This document shows, one piece after another, positions 28,092 through 39,488 of a stretch of DNA of 64,000 bases. How positions within the stretch are numbered: the stretch's first letter is position 1; every line of letters starts with the position of its first letter. The stretch comes from Pseudomonadota bacterium (GTDB taxonomy: Bacteria; Pseudomonadota; Gammaproteobacteria; Enterobacterales; Enterobacteriaceae). The notes under the pieces were generated by a model. The model saw nothing but the letters and a program-made list of their open reading frames with translations, made no database searches and was not told where the DNA came from. The position numbers were made by a program, and so were the translations under genes. Location of the stretch: NCBI GenBank assembly GCA_018261615.1, contig JAGTSE010000031.1, positions 1 to 64,000 on the forward strand, given 5' to 3'.

Positions 28092-29431
28092 TGAATACAC
28101 AAGCTAGTCCGATTATCACCGGGATGAAAGTTATTCCCGTAGCCGGGCATGACAGTATGCTGATGAACATTGGTGGCGCGCATAACGCTTACTTCACGCG
28201 CAACATTGTCGTGCTCACGGATAACGCCGGGAATACTGGCGTCGGTGAAGCACCCGGTGGCGAAGTAATCTACAAAACGCTGGTTGATGCCACTTCGATG
28301 GTCGTCGGGCAGGAAGTTGCCCGGCTGAACAAAGTGGTGCAACGCGTGCATAAAGGCAACCAGGCGGCAGATTTCGACACCTTCGGCAAAGGCGCATGGA
28401 CCTTTGAGTTGCGCGTCAATGCGGTTGCAGCGCTGGAAGCCGCGCTGCTCGATCTGCTCGGTAAAGCGCTGAACGTACCGGTGTGCGAGCTGCTTGGTCC
28501 AGGCAAACAGCGCGATGCCGTAACCGTTCTGGGTTATCTGTTCTATATCGGCGATCGCACGAAAACCGATCTCCCCTATCTGGATGCCACGCCCGGTAGC
28601 CACGACTGGTATCACCTGCGTCATCAGGAAGCGATGACCAGCGATGCGGTGGTACGTCTGGCGGAGGCTGCGCAGGATCGCTATGGCTTCAAAGATTTCA
28701 AACTTAAAGGCGGCGTACTGCCCGGCGAGCAAGAGATTGAAACCGTGAAAGCGCTAAAAAAACGCTTCCCGAATGCGCGCATTACGGTGGATCCGAACGG
28801 CGCCTGGCTGCTGGACGAAGCCATAAGCCTGTGTAAGGGGCTGAATGATGTGCTGACCTACGCCGAAGATCCGTGCGGTGCCGAGCAGGGTTTCTCCGGC
28901 CGCGAAGTGATGGCGGAGTTCCGCCGTGCCACAGGTCTGCCGGTCGCCACCAATATGATCGCCACCAACTGGCGAGAAATGGGTCACGCGGTGATGCTGA
29001 ATGCCGTCGATATTCCGCTGGCGGATCCGCACTTTTGGACGCTCTCCGGCGCCGTGCGGGTTGCACAGTTATGCGATGACTGGGGGCTGACCTGGGGTTG
29101 TCACTCCAACAATCATTTCGATATTTCACTGGCGATGTTTACCCATGTCGGCGCAGCAGCGCCGGGAACGCCAACCGCTATCGACACCCACTGGATCTGG
29201 CAGGAGGGCGATGCCCGCCTGACCAAACAACCGCTGGAAATCAGGCAGGGCAAAATCGCCGTGCCGGATGCCCCTGGCCTCGGCGTGGAGATCGACTGGC
29301 ATCAAATCGAGAAAGCGCATGCCGCCTATAAAAAATTGCCTGGCGGCGCGCGCAATGACGCAGGCCCGATGCAGTACCTCATCCCGGGCTGGACGTTTGA
29401 CAAAAAACGCCCGGTCTTTGGACGTCATTGA
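28091..29431 (+). CDS. gudX: Glucarate dehydratase-related protein
   Basis: GudX is a paralogue of glucarate dehydratase in the enolase superfamily. The 446 residues align with GudD over their whole length ([76 protein letters not shown]). The catalytic Lys pair (FKLKGG), metal-binding acidic residues and the His of the SNNHFDIS loop are all present. In E. coli GudX has much lower activity than GudD and its role is unclear. It overlaps gudP and precedes gudD by 21 bp. Confidence 0.9.
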   Translation: MNTQASPIITGMKVIPVAGHDSMLMNIGGAHNAYFTRNIVVLTDNAGNTGVGEAPGGEVIYKTLVDATSMVVGQEVARLNKVVQRVHKGNQAADFDTFGKGAWTFELRVNAVAALEAALLDLLGKALNVPVCELLGPGKQRDAVTVLGYLFYIGDRTKTDLPYLDATPGSHDWYHLRHQEAMTSDAVVRLAEAAQDRYGFKDFKLKGGVLPGEQEIETVKALKKRFPNARITVDPNGAWLLDEAISLCKGLNDVLTYAEDPCGAEQGFSGREVMAEFRRATGLPVATNMIATNWREMGHAVMLNAVDIPLADPHFWTLSGAVRVAQLCDDWGLTWGCHSNNHFDISLAMFTHVGAAAPGTPTAIDTHWIWQEGDARLTKQPLEIRQGKIAVPDAPGLGVEIDWHQIEKAHAAYKKLPGGARNDAGPMQYLIPGWTFDKKRPVFGRH

Positions 29432-29452
29432 GAGAGAGAAAAGGATAAAAAA

Positions 29453-30793
29453 ATGAGCGTATATACGTCTACCCCGGTTGTCGCATCCATGCAGGTGATC
29501 CCGGTTGCCGGGCACGACAGCATGCTGATGAACCTGAGCGGCGCGCATGCCCCTTTCTTCACACGCAATATCGTGGTGATCAAAGACAACGCAGGGCACA
29601 CCGGCGTGGGTGAAATTCCGGGTGGCGAAAAAATCCGTAAAACGCTGGAAGATGCGATTCCGCTGGTGGTCGGTAAAACGCTGGGGGAATACAAAAACGT
29701 GCTGAACAGCGTGCGCCAGACTTTCGCCGATCGCGATGCCAGCGGCCGCGGCCTGCAAACCTTCGACCTGCGCACCACGATCCATGTGGTGACAGGCATC
29801 GAAGCGGCGATGCTGGATCTGTTAGGCCAGTACCTTGGTGTCAACGTCGCTTCCCTGCTGGGCGAAGGCCAGCAGCGTAATGAAGTGGAGATGCTGGGAT
29901 ACTTGTTCTTCGTCGGTGACAGCAAAAAAACGCCGCTGCCGTACCAGAGCCAGCCGGATGACAAATGCGACTGGTATCGCGTTCGCCATGAAGAGGCAAT
30001 GACGCCGGATCGCGTGGTGCGTCTGGCGGAAGCTGCTTATGAAAAATATGGTTTTAACGATTTTAAACTGAAAGGCGGCGTTCTGGCTGGAATGGAAGAG
30101 GCGGAAGCCATTTCCGCGCTGGCAAAACGCTTCCCGCAGGCGCGCGTCACGCTGGATCCGAATGGTGCATGGTCGCTGGATGAAGCAATCAAAATCGGTA
30201 AGCACCTGAAAGGCGTGCTGGCTTACGCGGAAGACCCATGCGGTGCCGAACAGGGTTTCTCCGGCCGTGAAGTGATGGCGGAATTCCGCCGCGCGACCGG
30301 TCTGCCGACGGCGACTAATATGATCGCCACCGACTGGCGTCAGATGGGGCATACGCTGTCGCTGCAATCGGTGGATATTCCGCTGGCAGATCCGCATTTC
30401 TGGACGATGCAGGGCTCGGTGCGCGTGGCGCAAATGTGCCACGAATTTGGCCTGACTTGGGGTTCACACTCCAACAACCACTTCGACATTTCGCTGGCTA
30501 TGTTCACTCACGTCGCCGCTGCTGCACCTGGCAAGATTACCGCTATCGACACACACTGGATCTGGCAGGAAGGCAATCAGCGCCTGACCAAACAGCCGTT
30601 CGAAATCAAAGGCGGGATGGTACAGGTTCCGACCACGCCGGGTCTGGGCGTTGAACTGGATATGGATCAGGTGATGAAAGCCAACGCGCTGTATCAGAAA
30701 CATGGCCTTGGCGCGCGTGATGATGCGATGGGGATGCAGTATCTGATCCCTGACTGGAAGTTTGATAACAAACGGCCCTGCATGGTGCGTTAA
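29453..30793 (+). CDS. gudD: D-glucarate dehydratase
   Basis: GudD removes water from D-glucarate (and L-idarate) to give 5-keto-4-deoxy-D-glucarate. The 446-residue enolase-superfamily enzyme has the Lys-x-Lys motif ([10 protein letters not shown]), metal ligands in VTLDPNGAW and [11 protein letters not shown], and the catalytic His-Asp dyad region ([14 protein letters not shown]). It follows gudX and is separated from garK by a hairpin. Confidence 0.95.
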   Translation: MSVYTSTPVVASMQVIPVAGHDSMLMNLSGAHAPFFTRNIVVIKDNAGHTGVGEIPGGEKIRKTLEDAIPLVVGKTLGEYKNVLNSVRQTFADRDASGRGLQTFDLRTTIHVVTGIEAAMLDLLGQYLGVNVASLLGEGQQRNEVEMLGYLFFVGDSKKTPLPYQSQPDDKCDWYRVRHEEAMTPDRVVRLAEAAYEKYGFNDFKLKGGVLAGMEEAEAISALAKRFPQARVTLDPNGAWSLDEAIKIGKHLKGVLAYAEDPCGAEQGFSGREVMAEFRRATGLPTATNMIATDWRQMGHTLSLQSVDIPLADPHFWTMQGSVRVAQMCHEFGLTWGSHSNNHFDISLAMFTHVAAAAPGKITAIDTHWIWQEGNQRLTKQPFEIKGGMVQVPTTPGLGVELDMDQVMKANALYQKHGLGARDDAMGMQYLIPDWKFDNKRPCMVR

Positions 30794-30800
30794 TGAAATT

Positions 30801-30826
30801 GCCAGCCCTTGCGGGGGCTGGCATTT
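30801..30826 (+). terminator. Terminator-like hairpin after gudD
   Basis: GCCAGCCC / GGGCTGGC with loop TTGCGG is followed by ATTTCC. The short T tract suggests partial termination, so garK may be expressed both by read-through and from its own promoter in the remaining roughly 55 bp. Confidence 0.6.
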
Positions 30827-30880
30827 CCGTACCTTTCCTGGGTGTATGCTTATTGTTGTGAATATGCATAAGGATGGCTT

Positions 30881-32020
30881 ATGAAGATTGTTATCGCTCC
30901 TGACTCTTACAAAGAAAGCTTAAGCGCCCTGGAAGTTGCGACGGCCATTGAGCGTGGTTTTCGCGAGATATTTCCCTCGGCGGAGTATATAAAAATTCCA
31001 GTTGCAGACGGTGGTGAAGGGACGGTAGAAGCCATGGTTGCTGCGACCAACGGTCGTATTGTTAAGGTAGCGGTGAAAGGCCCGCTTGGCGAACAGGCGG
31101 AAGGATTTTATGGCATTTCCGGCGATGAGCGGTCGGCGTTCATTGAAATGGCGGCGGCCAGCGGGCTGGAAATGGTGCCGTCTGCGAAGCGCGATCCGCT
31201 GATTACTACTTCATGGGGAACCGGCGAACTGATCCGCCATGCACTAGATGCGGGCGTTAAACATATCATTATTGGTATTGGCGGCAGCGCCACCAATGAC
31301 GGTGGAGCTGGTATGGTGCAGGCGCTGGGCGCAAAGCTCCTCGACGAGCAGAATCGGCAGATTGCGCCCGGCGGCGCGGCGCTGGAATCGCTGGTGCGTA
31401 TTGATCTCCGCGAGCTGGATAAACGCCTTTCCGGTTGTCGCATTGAGGTGGCCTGCGACGTGACCAATCCATTAACCGGCGAAGCAGGGGCATCGGCAGT
31501 TTTTGGCCCGCAGAAAGGCGCGACGCCAGAGATGATAGCCCGACTGGATAAGGCGCTGGCACATTATGCCGGGATCATTGCCCGCGATCTGGATATCGAC
31601 GTACTAAACCTGGCGGGCGGCGGTGCAGCCGGCGGCATGGGCGCGGCGTTATATGCCTTTTGCGGCGCGGAATTGCGCCAGGGGATCGAGATTGTCACCG
31701 ACGCGCTGGCGCTGGATAAACATGTCAGGGGCGCGGATCTGGTGATCACCGGCGAAGGGCGCATCGACAGCCAGACGGTACATGGCAAGGTGCCGGTCGG
31801 CGTAGCGAAAGTGGCCAAACGCTACAATATTCCGGTGATCGGTATTGCCGGGAGCCTGACCGCTGATGTTGGCGTGGTGCACGATCATGGCATTGATGCC
31901 GTTTTCAGCGTGCTCTATACGATCTGTACGCTGGAAAAAGCGCTGGAAAATGCAGGCGAAAACGTCCGCATGACGGCGCGCAATGTGGCGGCGGTGCTAA
32001 AAGCGGGACAGCAACTGTAG
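30881..32020 (+). CDS. garK: Glycerate 2-kinase
   Basis: GarK phosphorylates D-glycerate to 2-phosphoglycerate, the last step of glucarate/galactarate breakdown and the substrate of enolase, also encoded in this window. The 379-residue protein has the family segments VIAPDSYKESLSALEVATAI, PVADGGEGTVEAMV, GIGGSATNDGGAGMVQALGA and DLVITGEGRIDSQTVHGKVP. In E. coli garK belongs to the garPLR operon elsewhere; here it is joined to the gud genes, giving a more complete pathway at one site. Confidence 0.94.
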   Translation: MKIVIAPDSYKESLSALEVATAIERGFREIFPSAEYIKIPVADGGEGTVEAMVAATNGRIVKVAVKGPLGEQAEGFYGISGDERSAFIEMAAASGLEMVPSAKRDPLITTSWGTGELIRHALDAGVKHIIIGIGGSATNDGGAGMVQALGAKLLDEQNRQIAPGGAALESLVRIDLRELDKRLSGCRIEVACDVTNPLTGEAGASAVFGPQKGATPEMIARLDKALAHYAGIIARDLDIDVLNLAGGGAAGGMGAALYAFCGAELRQGIEIVTDALALDKHVRGADLVITGEGRIDSQTVHGKVPVGVAKVAKRYNIPVIGIAGSLTADVGVVHDHGIDAVFSVLYTICTLEKALENAGENVRMTARNVAAVLKAGQQL

Positions 32021-32028
32021 TAATTTTG

Positions 32029-32189
32029 GCCGGATGGCGCTTGCCCTGCCTGCAAAGCGACAAAATGACGCGCTATCGAAGACTTGAGACCGGATACGGC
32101 ATGTGGGCTGCATGGCAGGGAGAACTGGCCGGTTCCCCCTGCACGGGAAAGATAATACAAGGACGGATAAGGTGTAGCCGCCATCCGGC
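32029..32189. repeat. REP/BIME pair between garK and barA
   Basis: GGCCGGATGGCGC (32028-32040) and CGCCATCCGGC (32179-32189) are inverted copies of the REP core facing each other across about 140 bp, with further REP-like TACGGC and GGATAAGG segments between. It lies between convergent garK and barA, a usual place for such elements. Confidence 0.7.
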
Positions 32190-32218
32190 TTGCAAGTCAT
32201 CCATTACTCTCAATATCG

Positions 32219-34984
32219 CTACCCAATCAACCGGTGCGCTTCACGCGTAACGTTATCCATCTCATCAAGCAGTTCCAGAAACTCCGGTTCCAGCTCGTTG
32301 GCACTGACGCCGCTACGCAGTTGATGCTCAATTAGCTGGCAGAGGTTTTTCAGCCGTGGAACGCCGCTGTAACCGCAACTGCCATGCAGTTTGTGGATCG
32401 CTTCCGGCAGCCCCTGCGGCGCTTCGCCGACCAGTTGTTCCTCCACCATATTGCGGATCTCCGGCAGAAACTCGACCAGCATATGCAGCATCTCGCGCGC
32501 AAGGTCGGTTTTTCCCGCCGCCTGGCGCAGCGCCAGTTGCCAGTCGAGCGTGACATCGTTATTGATCGGCAGTTCCACCGGGATCTCTTCGGTTTCCGGC
32601 GTATGCCGGACGCTGGTTTCCAGGCCTGGCTTGTAGCGCAACAGCAGGTTATGCAGCTTATCTTCTTCGATTGGCTTTGCCAGATAATCGTTCATCCCGG
32701 CGCTGAGCAGCTTCTCTTTTTGCCCGGCCATCGCATGTGCGGTTACGGCGATGACAGGCGTTTGTTGCTGATGCGGTAGCTGGCGGATCAACTCGCAGGC
32801 GCGAATCCCGTCCATATCCGGCATCTGGATATCCATCAGAATCAGATCGAACTGCATCTGTTTGGCTCGTTCGATGGCCTGTAAACCGTTCTCGCACAGT
32901 TCAACGTGTTGCACCTGATCGTCAAGCAGAACGCCAATCAGCTTCAGGTTCGCCGGGTTGTCATCCACCGCCATGACGCTCATCGGCAATTTGCTTTCAT
33001 CTGCATGTGAGGTCAGAACCAGTTGCGTCGTGCGACAGTACTCGGTCAGGGCGGGCAGCAGACGAGTGATCGTCAGCGGTTTAAGCAGACAAGCCGCTGC
33101 GCCATCCTGTTTCAGCTCTTCGGCATTCACCTGCGCATGGCACGGCAGCGCCAGCAGCAGATAGTCGGTCATGGCTGCCGCACGCGCCAGACGATCGTGC
33201 TGCATGCTGAGCGGCTCGCGCACGGTTACCGGCACCGCCAACAGCAAAATATCGTAATGCCCTTGCGGGAGCGCCGAGAATGACGCGCTGTAAATTATCT
33301 CCAGCGGCGTGTTGTTCAATACTTCCAGCGTGCTTTGCGCCGCCGCAGCATTTGGTTCGACATACGCCAGACGTTTACCAGCCAGTCTTTCCATGGTGGG
33401 CGCTTCGGTGATGGCGTTTGGATTGAGGTCCAGATCAATATGGAACCAGAAGGTCGAACCCCGGTTCGGCTGGCTATGGAAAGAGATATCGCCGCCCATC
33501 TCATTCACCAGCCGTTGCGTGATCACCAGCCCCAGACCAGTACCGCCGTGACGGCGAGAGATGCTGGCATCCGCCTGGCGAAATGCCTGGAACAGGCGCG
33601 ACTGATCGCGTTCCGGAATGCCGATGCCGGTATCGCGGATCTGCACCTCAATTTGCACTTTGTTATTGCTGATGGCGCGTTTCTCAACCACCACATCAAT
33701 GTTGCCGTGTTCGGTAAACTTGATGGCGTTGCCGACCAGATTGGTGATCACCTGTTGCAGACGCAGCGGATCGCCAATCACATTATCCGGGACATCATTT
33801 TTGATGTTCAGCGTCAGCTCAAGCCCTTTATCGTGCGCCGAGTGTGCCAGCAAAATCACCACCTCATCCAGCGTACTGCGTAAAGGGAACGGAATGCTTT
33901 CAAGGATCAGTTTTCCCGCTTCCTGCTTGGAGAAGTCCAGCACGTCGTTAATGATCGCCAGCAGGTTATTCGCCGAGCGTTCAATGGTCAGCAGGTGATC
34001 GCGCTGTGTAGGATTCAACTGAGATTTCAATGTCAAACGAGTAAAGCCAATCACGCCATTCAGCGGTGTACGCAACTCATGAGACATATTGGCGAGAAAC
34101 TCGGATTTAATACGCGCAGCTTCCTGCGCACGCTTTTTCGCCAGGTCGAGCTCAACGTTCTGGATCTCCATCTGCTCCAGCGTTTCACGCAGATCCGATG
34201 TGGATTGATCGATATTATGCTGCATCTCTTCGTGGTAGGCCGCCAGCGACATGGCCATCGAATTGATGCCGTTTTTCAGCATATCCAGCTCGCCGAGCAT
34301 AAAACCTTCAACACGGCTGTCGAGCTGCCCGCGACGGATACGGTCGACGGTATTCACCATATTACGAATTGGGCCGGTCACGTCGCGCATCAGGCGCCAA
34401 CCAAAAATCAGCGCAATACTAATACAGAACAAAATCATCATACTGGAGATAAACATCTCCTTGTACTGCTGCAAGCGTACCGATTTCAGATCCAACTCTA
34501 GCGCTACATAGCCGAGCATATTGCCGGTGATTTTATCCGCAGGCAGAGCGGTATTTGCCGGTTCAAGCTCTTCGGACAGGATCGGCGTGCGCAGCACCAT
34601 CGTATCGCCGTGGCGGGTAACGCTCAGCTTGCGCGGGAAAGGCTGCCCTTCTGGCAGTTTGAGATCGTCGCCGTCAAGCTGGAAATTGGAAGAGACGAAC
34701 ACGTCGTTGCGCCCATCGTAAATGGTGATAGCGCGGACGATGTCAGAATGTCGGCGGTGAAGCACACTAATCAACTGGCCAATGGCTTCGCGATCCTGCA
34801 GTGCCATGCTGTATTCGCTGGAAACCGCCAGCGGTTCAATAATACTGGCACCTGCGTCTTCCAGTTGACGTTGTAAATCGTTATAGCGGTGAACGACGAA
34901 AAAGATACTGAGCAGCACACCGATAAGCACGGTGGGGGCCAGGATCAGAATCATCATGCGTGCGCGCAAGCTGTAGTTGGTCAT
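32219..34984 (-). CDS. barA: Hybrid sensor histidine kinase BarA
   Basis: BarA senses short-chain carboxylates and phosphorylates UvrY, which activates csrB/csrC transcription. The 921-residue protein has two transmembrane helices (about 10-30 and 168-190) around a periplasmic loop, then HAMP. Next come HisKA with His in [15 protein letters not shown] near 300, an HATPase domain ([21 protein letters not shown]), a degenerate receiver, a true receiver ([13 protein letters not shown]) near 718 and a C-terminal Hpt domain with [11 protein letters not shown] near 862. That is the complete tripartite phosphorelay. It is divergent from rlmD. Confidence 0.96.
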   Translation of the reverse strand: MTNYSLRARMMILILAPTVLIGVLLSIFFVVHRYNDLQRQLEDAGASIIEPLAVSSEYSMALQDREAIGQLISVLHRRHSDIVRAITIYDGRNDVFVSSNFQLDGDDLKLPEGQPFPRKLSVTRHGDTMVLRTPILSEELEPANTALPADKITGNMLGYVALELDLKSVRLQQYKEMFISSMMILFCISIALIFGWRLMRDVTGPIRNMVNTVDRIRRGQLDSRVEGFMLGELDMLKNGINSMAMSLAAYHEEMQHNIDQSTSDLRETLEQMEIQNVELDLAKKRAQEAARIKSEFLANMSHELRTPLNGVIGFTRLTLKSQLNPTQRDHLLTIERSANNLLAIINDVLDFSKQEAGKLILESIPFPLRSTLDEVVILLAHSAHDKGLELTLNIKNDVPDNVIGDPLRLQQVITNLVGNAIKFTEHGNIDVVVEKRAISNNKVQIEVQIRDTGIGIPERDQSRLFQAFRQADASISRRHGGTGLGLVITQRLVNEMGGDISFHSQPNRGSTFWFHIDLDLNPNAITEAPTMERLAGKRLAYVEPNAAAAQSTLEVLNNTPLEIIYSASFSALPQGHYDILLLAVPVTVREPLSMQHDRLARAAAMTDYLLLALPCHAQVNAEELKQDGAAACLLKPLTITRLLPALTEYCRTTQLVLTSHADESKLPMSVMAVDDNPANLKLIGVLLDDQVQHVELCENGLQAIERAKQMQFDLILMDIQMPDMDGIRACELIRQLPHQQQTPVIAVTAHAMAGQKEKLLSAGMNDYLAKPIEEDKLHNLLLRYKPGLETSVRHTPETEEIPVELPINNDVTLDWQLALRQAAGKTDLAREMLHMLVEFLPEIRNMVEEQLVGEAPQGLPEAIHKLHGSCGYSGVPRLKNLCQLIEHQLRSGVSANELEPEFLELLDEMDNVTREAHRLIG

Positions 34985-35041
34985 GGAGTTCCGTTATGGG
35001 AGAATTAGGCCATTACACAGTTATTGAGAATTTTCACTGCA

Positions 35042-36343
35042 ATGGCGCAATTCTACTCTGCAAAAAGACGCGTGACGACTCGCGAGCGCATTACCGTTAC
35101 GGTAACCGACCTCGATCCCTTTGGACAGGGCGTGGCTCGCCATAATGGTAAAGCGTTGTTTATTCCCGGACTATTACCAGCAGAAACAGCGGAAATTACC
35201 CTCAACGAGGAAAAACGTCAGTTTGCCCGTGGAGAAGTAAAACGTCGTCTGAATGACAGCCCGGAGCGCGTTAAACCGGAATGTCCGCATTTTGGCATAT
35301 GCGGCGGGTGTCAGCAGCAACATGCCAGCGTTGCCCTACAACAGCGCAGTAAAAGCGCGGCGCTGGCACGGTTGATGAAGCAGAACGTGGACGAGGTGAT
35401 TGCCGCGCAACCCTGGGGATATCGCCGTCGGGCGCGTTTGAGCCTTAGTTGGCAGCCAAAAACGCAGCATCTGGATATGGGGTTTCGCAAAGCGGGCGAC
35501 AGCAACATTATCAATGTGACGCGTTGCCCGGTACTGGTGCCCCGTCTTGAGGCAATGCTGGCGCCGCTGCGTGAATGTCTGGCGGGGCTTGGCGCAGTGC
35601 GCCATCTGGGACACGTCGAACTGGTTGAGGCCGATAATGGCCCACTGATAGTTTTGCGGCACACTGTGCCATTAAGTCACGCGGATAAAGAAAAACTGGA
35701 ACGTTTTTCGCATTCTCAGGGTATTGCGCTGTATCTCGCGCCACAAAGCGAGATACTTGAACATGTTAGCGGAGAATCCCCCTGGTACAGCTCCGACGGG
35801 CTACGCTTAATGTTCAGTCCGCGGGACTTTATTCAGGTCAATGATGGCGTCAATCAGCAAATGGTGGCCCATGCGCTGGCGTGGCTTGATATCCAGCCCG
35901 GCGACCATGTGCTGGATTTGTTCTGCGGTATGGGAAATTTCACCCTGCCTCTGGCTCAGCGCGCGTTAAGTGTCGTTGGGGTGGAAGGCGTCGCCGATCT
36001 GGTGGCAAAAGCGCAGGAGAATGCGCAACAAAATGGCTTGCAGAATGTGACATTCTTTCATGAAAATTTGGAGGATGATGTCACTCAGCAACCCTGGGCG
36101 AGCCATGGATTTGATAAGGTGTTGCTCGATCCCGCGCGCGCAGGTGCTGCCGGGGTGATGCGACATATTATAAAATTGTCTCCCGGCAGAGTGGTGTACG
36201 TTTCCTGTAACCCCGCCACGCTTGCCCGTGACAGCGAAGCGCTATTAAATGCAGGTTACCAGATTCAGCGGCTGGCGATGCTGGACATGTTTCCACATAC
36301 TGGTCATCTGGAATCGATGGTGTTGTTTGTGAAAAACAAATGA
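35042..36343 (+). CDS. rlmD: 23S rRNA (uracil(1939)-C5)-methyltransferase
   Basis: RlmD methylates U1939 of 23S rRNA using SAM and carries an [4Fe-4S] cluster. The 433-residue protein has an N-terminal TRAM domain, the cluster cysteines ([14 protein letters not shown] plus the later TRCPVL), the SAM motif [16 protein letters not shown], and the catalytic region LLDPARAGA...[11 protein letters not shown] with the nucleophilic Cys. I chose the ATG at 35042 ([10 protein letters not shown]) to match E. coli. An ATG six codons upstream is possible because neither has a strong Shine-Dalgarno sequence. Confidence 0.94.
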   Translation: MAQFYSAKRRVTTRERITVTVTDLDPFGQGVARHNGKALFIPGLLPAETAEITLNEEKRQFARGEVKRRLNDSPERVKPECPHFGICGGCQQQHASVALQQRSKSAALARLMKQNVDEVIAAQPWGYRRRARLSLSWQPKTQHLDMGFRKAGDSNIINVTRCPVLVPRLEAMLAPLRECLAGLGAVRHLGHVELVEADNGPLIVLRHTVPLSHADKEKLERFSHSQGIALYLAPQSEILEHVSGESPWYSSDGLRLMFSPRDFIQVNDGVNQQMVAHALAWLDIQPGDHVLDLFCGMGNFTLPLAQRALSVVGVEGVADLVAKAQENAQQNGLQNVTFFHENLEDDVTQQPWASHGFDKVLLDPARAGAAGVMRHIIKLSPGRVVYVSCNPATLARDSEALLNAGYQIQRLAMLDMFPHTGHLESMVLFVKNK

Positions 36344-36395
36344 TTAATTTCGGCTTGTCGACTTCGGCAGGCCCGGTTCCTGAAAGGAGAGGACA

Positions 36396-38633
36396 ATGGT
36401 TGCGGTACGCAGTGCGCATTTGAACAAAGCGGGTGAATTCGATCCAGCCAAATGGATTGCCAGTCTGGGGATCACCAGTCAGCTGTCGTGTGAACGCTTA
36501 ACCGAAACCTGGGAATATTGTCTGCGACAAACGCAGGGGCATGCGGATGCTGGCGTACTGTTGTGGCGCGGCATTGAGATGGTAGAAATTCTCTCCATGC
36601 TGAGTATGGATATCGACACGCTGCGCGCGGCGCTGCTGTTTCCGCTGGCCGATGCCGAAGTGGTGAGCGAAGATGTGCTGCGTGAAAGTGTCGGCGCCTC
36701 GGTGGTCAACCTGATCCACGGCGTGCGCGACATGGCCGCCATCCGCCAGTTGAAAGCCACGCATACGGATTCCGTTTCTTCTGAACAGGTCGATAACGTT
36801 CGCCGCATGCTGCTGGCGATGGTCGATGATTTCCGTTGTGTGGTCATTAAGCTGGCCGAACGTATCGCGCATCTGCGTGAAGTGAAAGACGCGCCGGAAG
36901 ATGAACGCGTACTGGCGGCGAAAGAGTGTACCAACATCTATGCGCCGCTGGCGAACCGGCTGGGTATCGGGCAACTAAAATGGGAGTTGGAGGATTACTG
37001 CTTCCGCTACCTGCATCCGGCGGAATACAAACGCATTGCCAAGCTGCTGCATGAACGCCGTATCGATCGCGAACACTATATCGACGAGTTTGTCGGCCAT
37101 CTGCGCGCCGAAATGAAAACCGAAGGCGTCAAAGCTGAGGTCTACGGCCGGCCAAAGCACATCTACAGTATCTGGCGGAAGATGCAGAAAAAACACCTTG
37201 CCTTTGACGAACTGTTTGATGTACGCGCCGTGCGTATCGTCGCTGAACGTTTGCAGGACTGTTATGCCGCGCTGGGTATTGTGCATACCCATTACCGCCA
37301 TCTGCCGGATGAGTTCGACGACTACGTCGCCAACCCGAAACCTAACGGTTATCAGTCTATTCATACGGTAGTACTGGGGCCGGGCGGGAAAACCGTTGAA
37401 ATACAGATTCGTACTCGCCAGATGCATGAAGATGCCGAGCTGGGCGTCGCCGCGCACTGGAAGTACAAAGAGGGGACGGCAGTTGTCGGCAGCCCGCATT
37501 CAGCGCATGAAGACAGGATCGCATGGCTGCGTAAGCTGATCGCCTGGCAGGAAGAGATGGCCGATTCCGGCGAAATGCTGGATGAAGTCCGCAGCCAGGT
37601 TTTTGATGATCGGGTGTATGTGTTTACGCCGAAGGGCGATGTGGTCGATCTGCCTGCGGGCTCCACACCGCTGGACTTTGCCTATCACATTCACAGCGAC
37701 GTCGGGCATCGTTGTATCGGCGCGAAGATCGGCGGGCGCATCGTGCCCTTTACCTACCAGTTGCAGATGGGAGACCAGATCGAAGTTATCACCCAGAAGC
37801 AGCCGAATCCAAGCCGGGACTGGCTGAACCCAAACCTCGGCTATGTGACGACCAGCCGCGGGCGTTCGAAGATCCACGCTTGGTTCCGTAAGCAGGATCG
37901 CGACAAAAACATTCTTGCCGGGCGGCAAATCCTGGACGATGAGCTGGCGCATCTGGGGATCAGCCTGAAAGAGGCGGAAAAACATCTGCTGCCGCGTTAC
38001 AATTTTAACGAGCTGGAAGAGTTGCTGGCGGCGATTGGCGGTGGCGATATCCGTCTTAACCAGATGGTGAACTTCCTGCAATCTCAGTTCAATAAACCGA
38101 GCGCCGAAGAGCAGGATGCCGCCGCGCTGAAACAGTTGCAGCAGAAAACTTACACGCCGCAAAACCGCAGCAAAGACAATGGTCGCGTGGTGGTGGAAGG
38201 CGTTGGCAATCTGATGCATCACATCGCGCGCTGCTGCCAGCCGATCCCGGGCGATGAAATCGTCGGATTTATCACCCAGGGACGTGGGATCTCGATCCAC
38301 CGCGCCGACTGCGATCAACTGGAAGAGCTGCGTACCGTTGCGCCAGAGCGTATCGTGGATGCTGTCTGGGGAGAGAGCTACTCGGCGGGTTACTCGCTGG
38401 TCGTGCGTGTGACGGCGAATGACCGTAGCGGTCTGCTGCGCGATATCACCACTATTCTCGCCAATGAGAAGGTGAACGTGCTGGGCGTTGCCAGCCGCAG
38501 CGACACCAAAGAACAGCTTGCCACCATCGATATGAATATCGAAATCTACAACCTGCAGGTGTTGGGCCGCGTGCTTGGCAAACTCAACCAGGTGCCGGAC
38601 GTCATCGACGCCCGTCGTCTGCACGGTAGCTGA
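36396..38633 (+). CDS. relA: GTP pyrophosphokinase (ppGpp synthetase I)
   Basis: RelA makes (p)ppGpp on ribosomes stalled with uncharged tRNA. The 745-residue protein has an N-terminal pseudo-hydrolase domain lacking the active HD signature, the synthetase domain at about 240-390 (GRPKHIYSIWRKM, FDELFDVRAVRIV, NPKPNGYQSIHTVV), TGS at about 405-465 (VYVFTPKGDVVDLPAGSTPL), the zinc-finger/CC region (HHIARCCQPIPGD) and a C-terminal ACT domain (VRVTANDRSGLLRDI). Length is one residue more than in E. coli. AGGAGAGG precedes the start. Confidence 0.97.
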   Translation: MVAVRSAHLNKAGEFDPAKWIASLGITSQLSCERLTETWEYCLRQTQGHADAGVLLWRGIEMVEILSMLSMDIDTLRAALLFPLADAEVVSEDVLRESVGASVVNLIHGVRDMAAIRQLKATHTDSVSSEQVDNVRRMLLAMVDDFRCVVIKLAERIAHLREVKDAPEDERVLAAKECTNIYAPLANRLGIGQLKWELEDYCFRYLHPAEYKRIAKLLHERRIDREHYIDEFVGHLRAEMKTEGVKAEVYGRPKHIYSIWRKMQKKHLAFDELFDVRAVRIVAERLQDCYAALGIVHTHYRHLPDEFDDYVANPKPNGYQSIHTVVLGPGGKTVEIQIRTRQMHEDAELGVAAHWKYKEGTAVVGSPHSAHEDRIAWLRKLIAWQEEMADSGEMLDEVRSQVFDDRVYVFTPKGDVVDLPAGSTPLDFAYHIHSDVGHRCIGAKIGGRIVPFTYQLQMGDQIEVITQKQPNPSRDWLNPNLGYVTTSRGRSKIHAWFRKQDRDKNILAGRQILDDELAHLGISLKEAEKHLLPRYNFNELEELLAAIGGGDIRLNQMVNFLQSQFNKPSAEEQDAAALKQLQQKTYTPQNRSKDNGRVVVEGVGNLMHHIARCCQPIPGDEIVGFITQGRGISIHRADCDQLEELRTVAPERIVDAVWGESYSAGYSLVVRVTANDRSGLLRDITTILANEKVNVLGVASRSDTKEQLATIDMNIEIYNLQVLGRVLGKLNQVPDVIDARRLHGS

Positions 38634-38647
38634 TTTTCACTTCATCC

Positions 38648-38682
38648 GATCCTCTCCCGTCAGCGGAGAGGATCCCATTTTT
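38648..38682 (+). terminator. Terminator-like hairpin between relA and mazG
   Basis: A perfect 10-bp stem, GATCCTCTCC / GGAGAGGATC, has loop CGTCAGC and is followed by CCATTTTTT. It lies 15 bp after the relA stop and just before the mazG ribosome-binding site. In E. coli relA and mazG sit in this order too. Confidence 0.75.
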
Positions 38683-38696
38683 TACCAGGAAGACTC

Positions 38697-39488
38697 ATGA
38701 CTCAAATCGATCGTCTGCTTAGGATCATGCAACGTCTGCGCGACCCGGAAACCGGCTGCCCGTGGGACAAAGAACAGACCTATGCCACCATTGCGCCCTA
38801 TACGCTGGAAGAGACGTACGAAGTGCTGGACGCTATCAACCGGGAAGATTTTGACGATCTACGCGGTGAACTGGGCGATCTGCTGTTCCAGGTGGTATTT
38901 TACGCCCGGATGGCGCAGGAAGAGGGGCGCTTTGATTTTAACGATGTCTGCGCGGCGATTAGCGACAAACTGGAACGCCGTCACCCGCATATTTTTGGCG
39001 ACGCCCATGCCGGAAACAGCACGGAAGTGCTGGTGCGCTGGGAGCAAATCAAAACCGAAGAACGTGCTGAGAAAGCGCAGCACTCGGCGCTGGACGACAT
39101 TCCCCACAGCCTACCTGCGCTGATGCGCGCGCATAAAATCCAGAAACGCTGCTCCGGCGTTGGTTTTGACTGGACGTCGCTTGGGCCGGTGCTCGATAAG
39201 GTGTATGAAGAGATCGATGAAGTGATGGACGAAGCGAAACAGGCCGTGGTAGATGAGGCAAGACTGGAAGAAGAGGTCGGCGATTTACTGTTCGCTACGG
39301 TAAATCTGTCGCGCCATCTGGGGGTTAAAGCGGAAGTCGCGCTGCAAAAAGCGAACCTGAAATTTGAGCGTCGTTTCCGTGAGGTGGAGCGAATTGTCCG
39401 CGAGCGCGGGCTGGAAATGACCGGTGTGGATCTGGAAACAATGGAAAATATCTGGCAACAGGTAAAACGCCAGGAACATGATCTTTAA
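38697..39488 (+). CDS. mazG: Nucleoside triphosphate pyrophosphohydrolase
   Basis: MazG hydrolyses NTPs to NMP and pyrophosphate and lowers (p)ppGpp-linked stress. The 263-residue protein carries two MazG repeats. The first has EETYEVLDAINREDFDDLRG and ELGDLLFQVVFY, the second EEIDEVMDEAKQ and LEEEVGDLLFATVNLSRHLG, each with the metal-binding Glu/Asp set. Adjacent to relA as in E. coli, but without a mazEF toxin-antitoxin pair between them. Confidence 0.95.
   Translation: MTQIDRLLRIMQRLRDPETGCPWDKEQTYATIAPYTLEETYEVLDAINREDFDDLRGELGDLLFQVVFYARMAQEEGRFDFNDVCAAISDKLERRHPHIFGDAHAGNSTEVLVRWEQIKTEERAEKAQHSALDDIPHSLPALMRAHKIQKRCSGVGFDWTSLGPVLDKVYEEIDEVMDEAKQAVVDEARLEEEVGDLLFATVNLSRHLGVKAEVALQKANLKFERRFREVERIVRERGLEMTGVDLETMENIWQQVKRQEHDL

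Noticed and set aside
28031..28732. 233-codon open frame antisense to gudX
   Set aside because: gudX is certain on the other strand, and the antisense frame has no family motif and no ribosome-binding site.
37500..38624. 374-codon open frame antisense to relA
   Set aside because: It shadows the RelA C-terminal half in a GC-rich gene and has no recognisable protein features.
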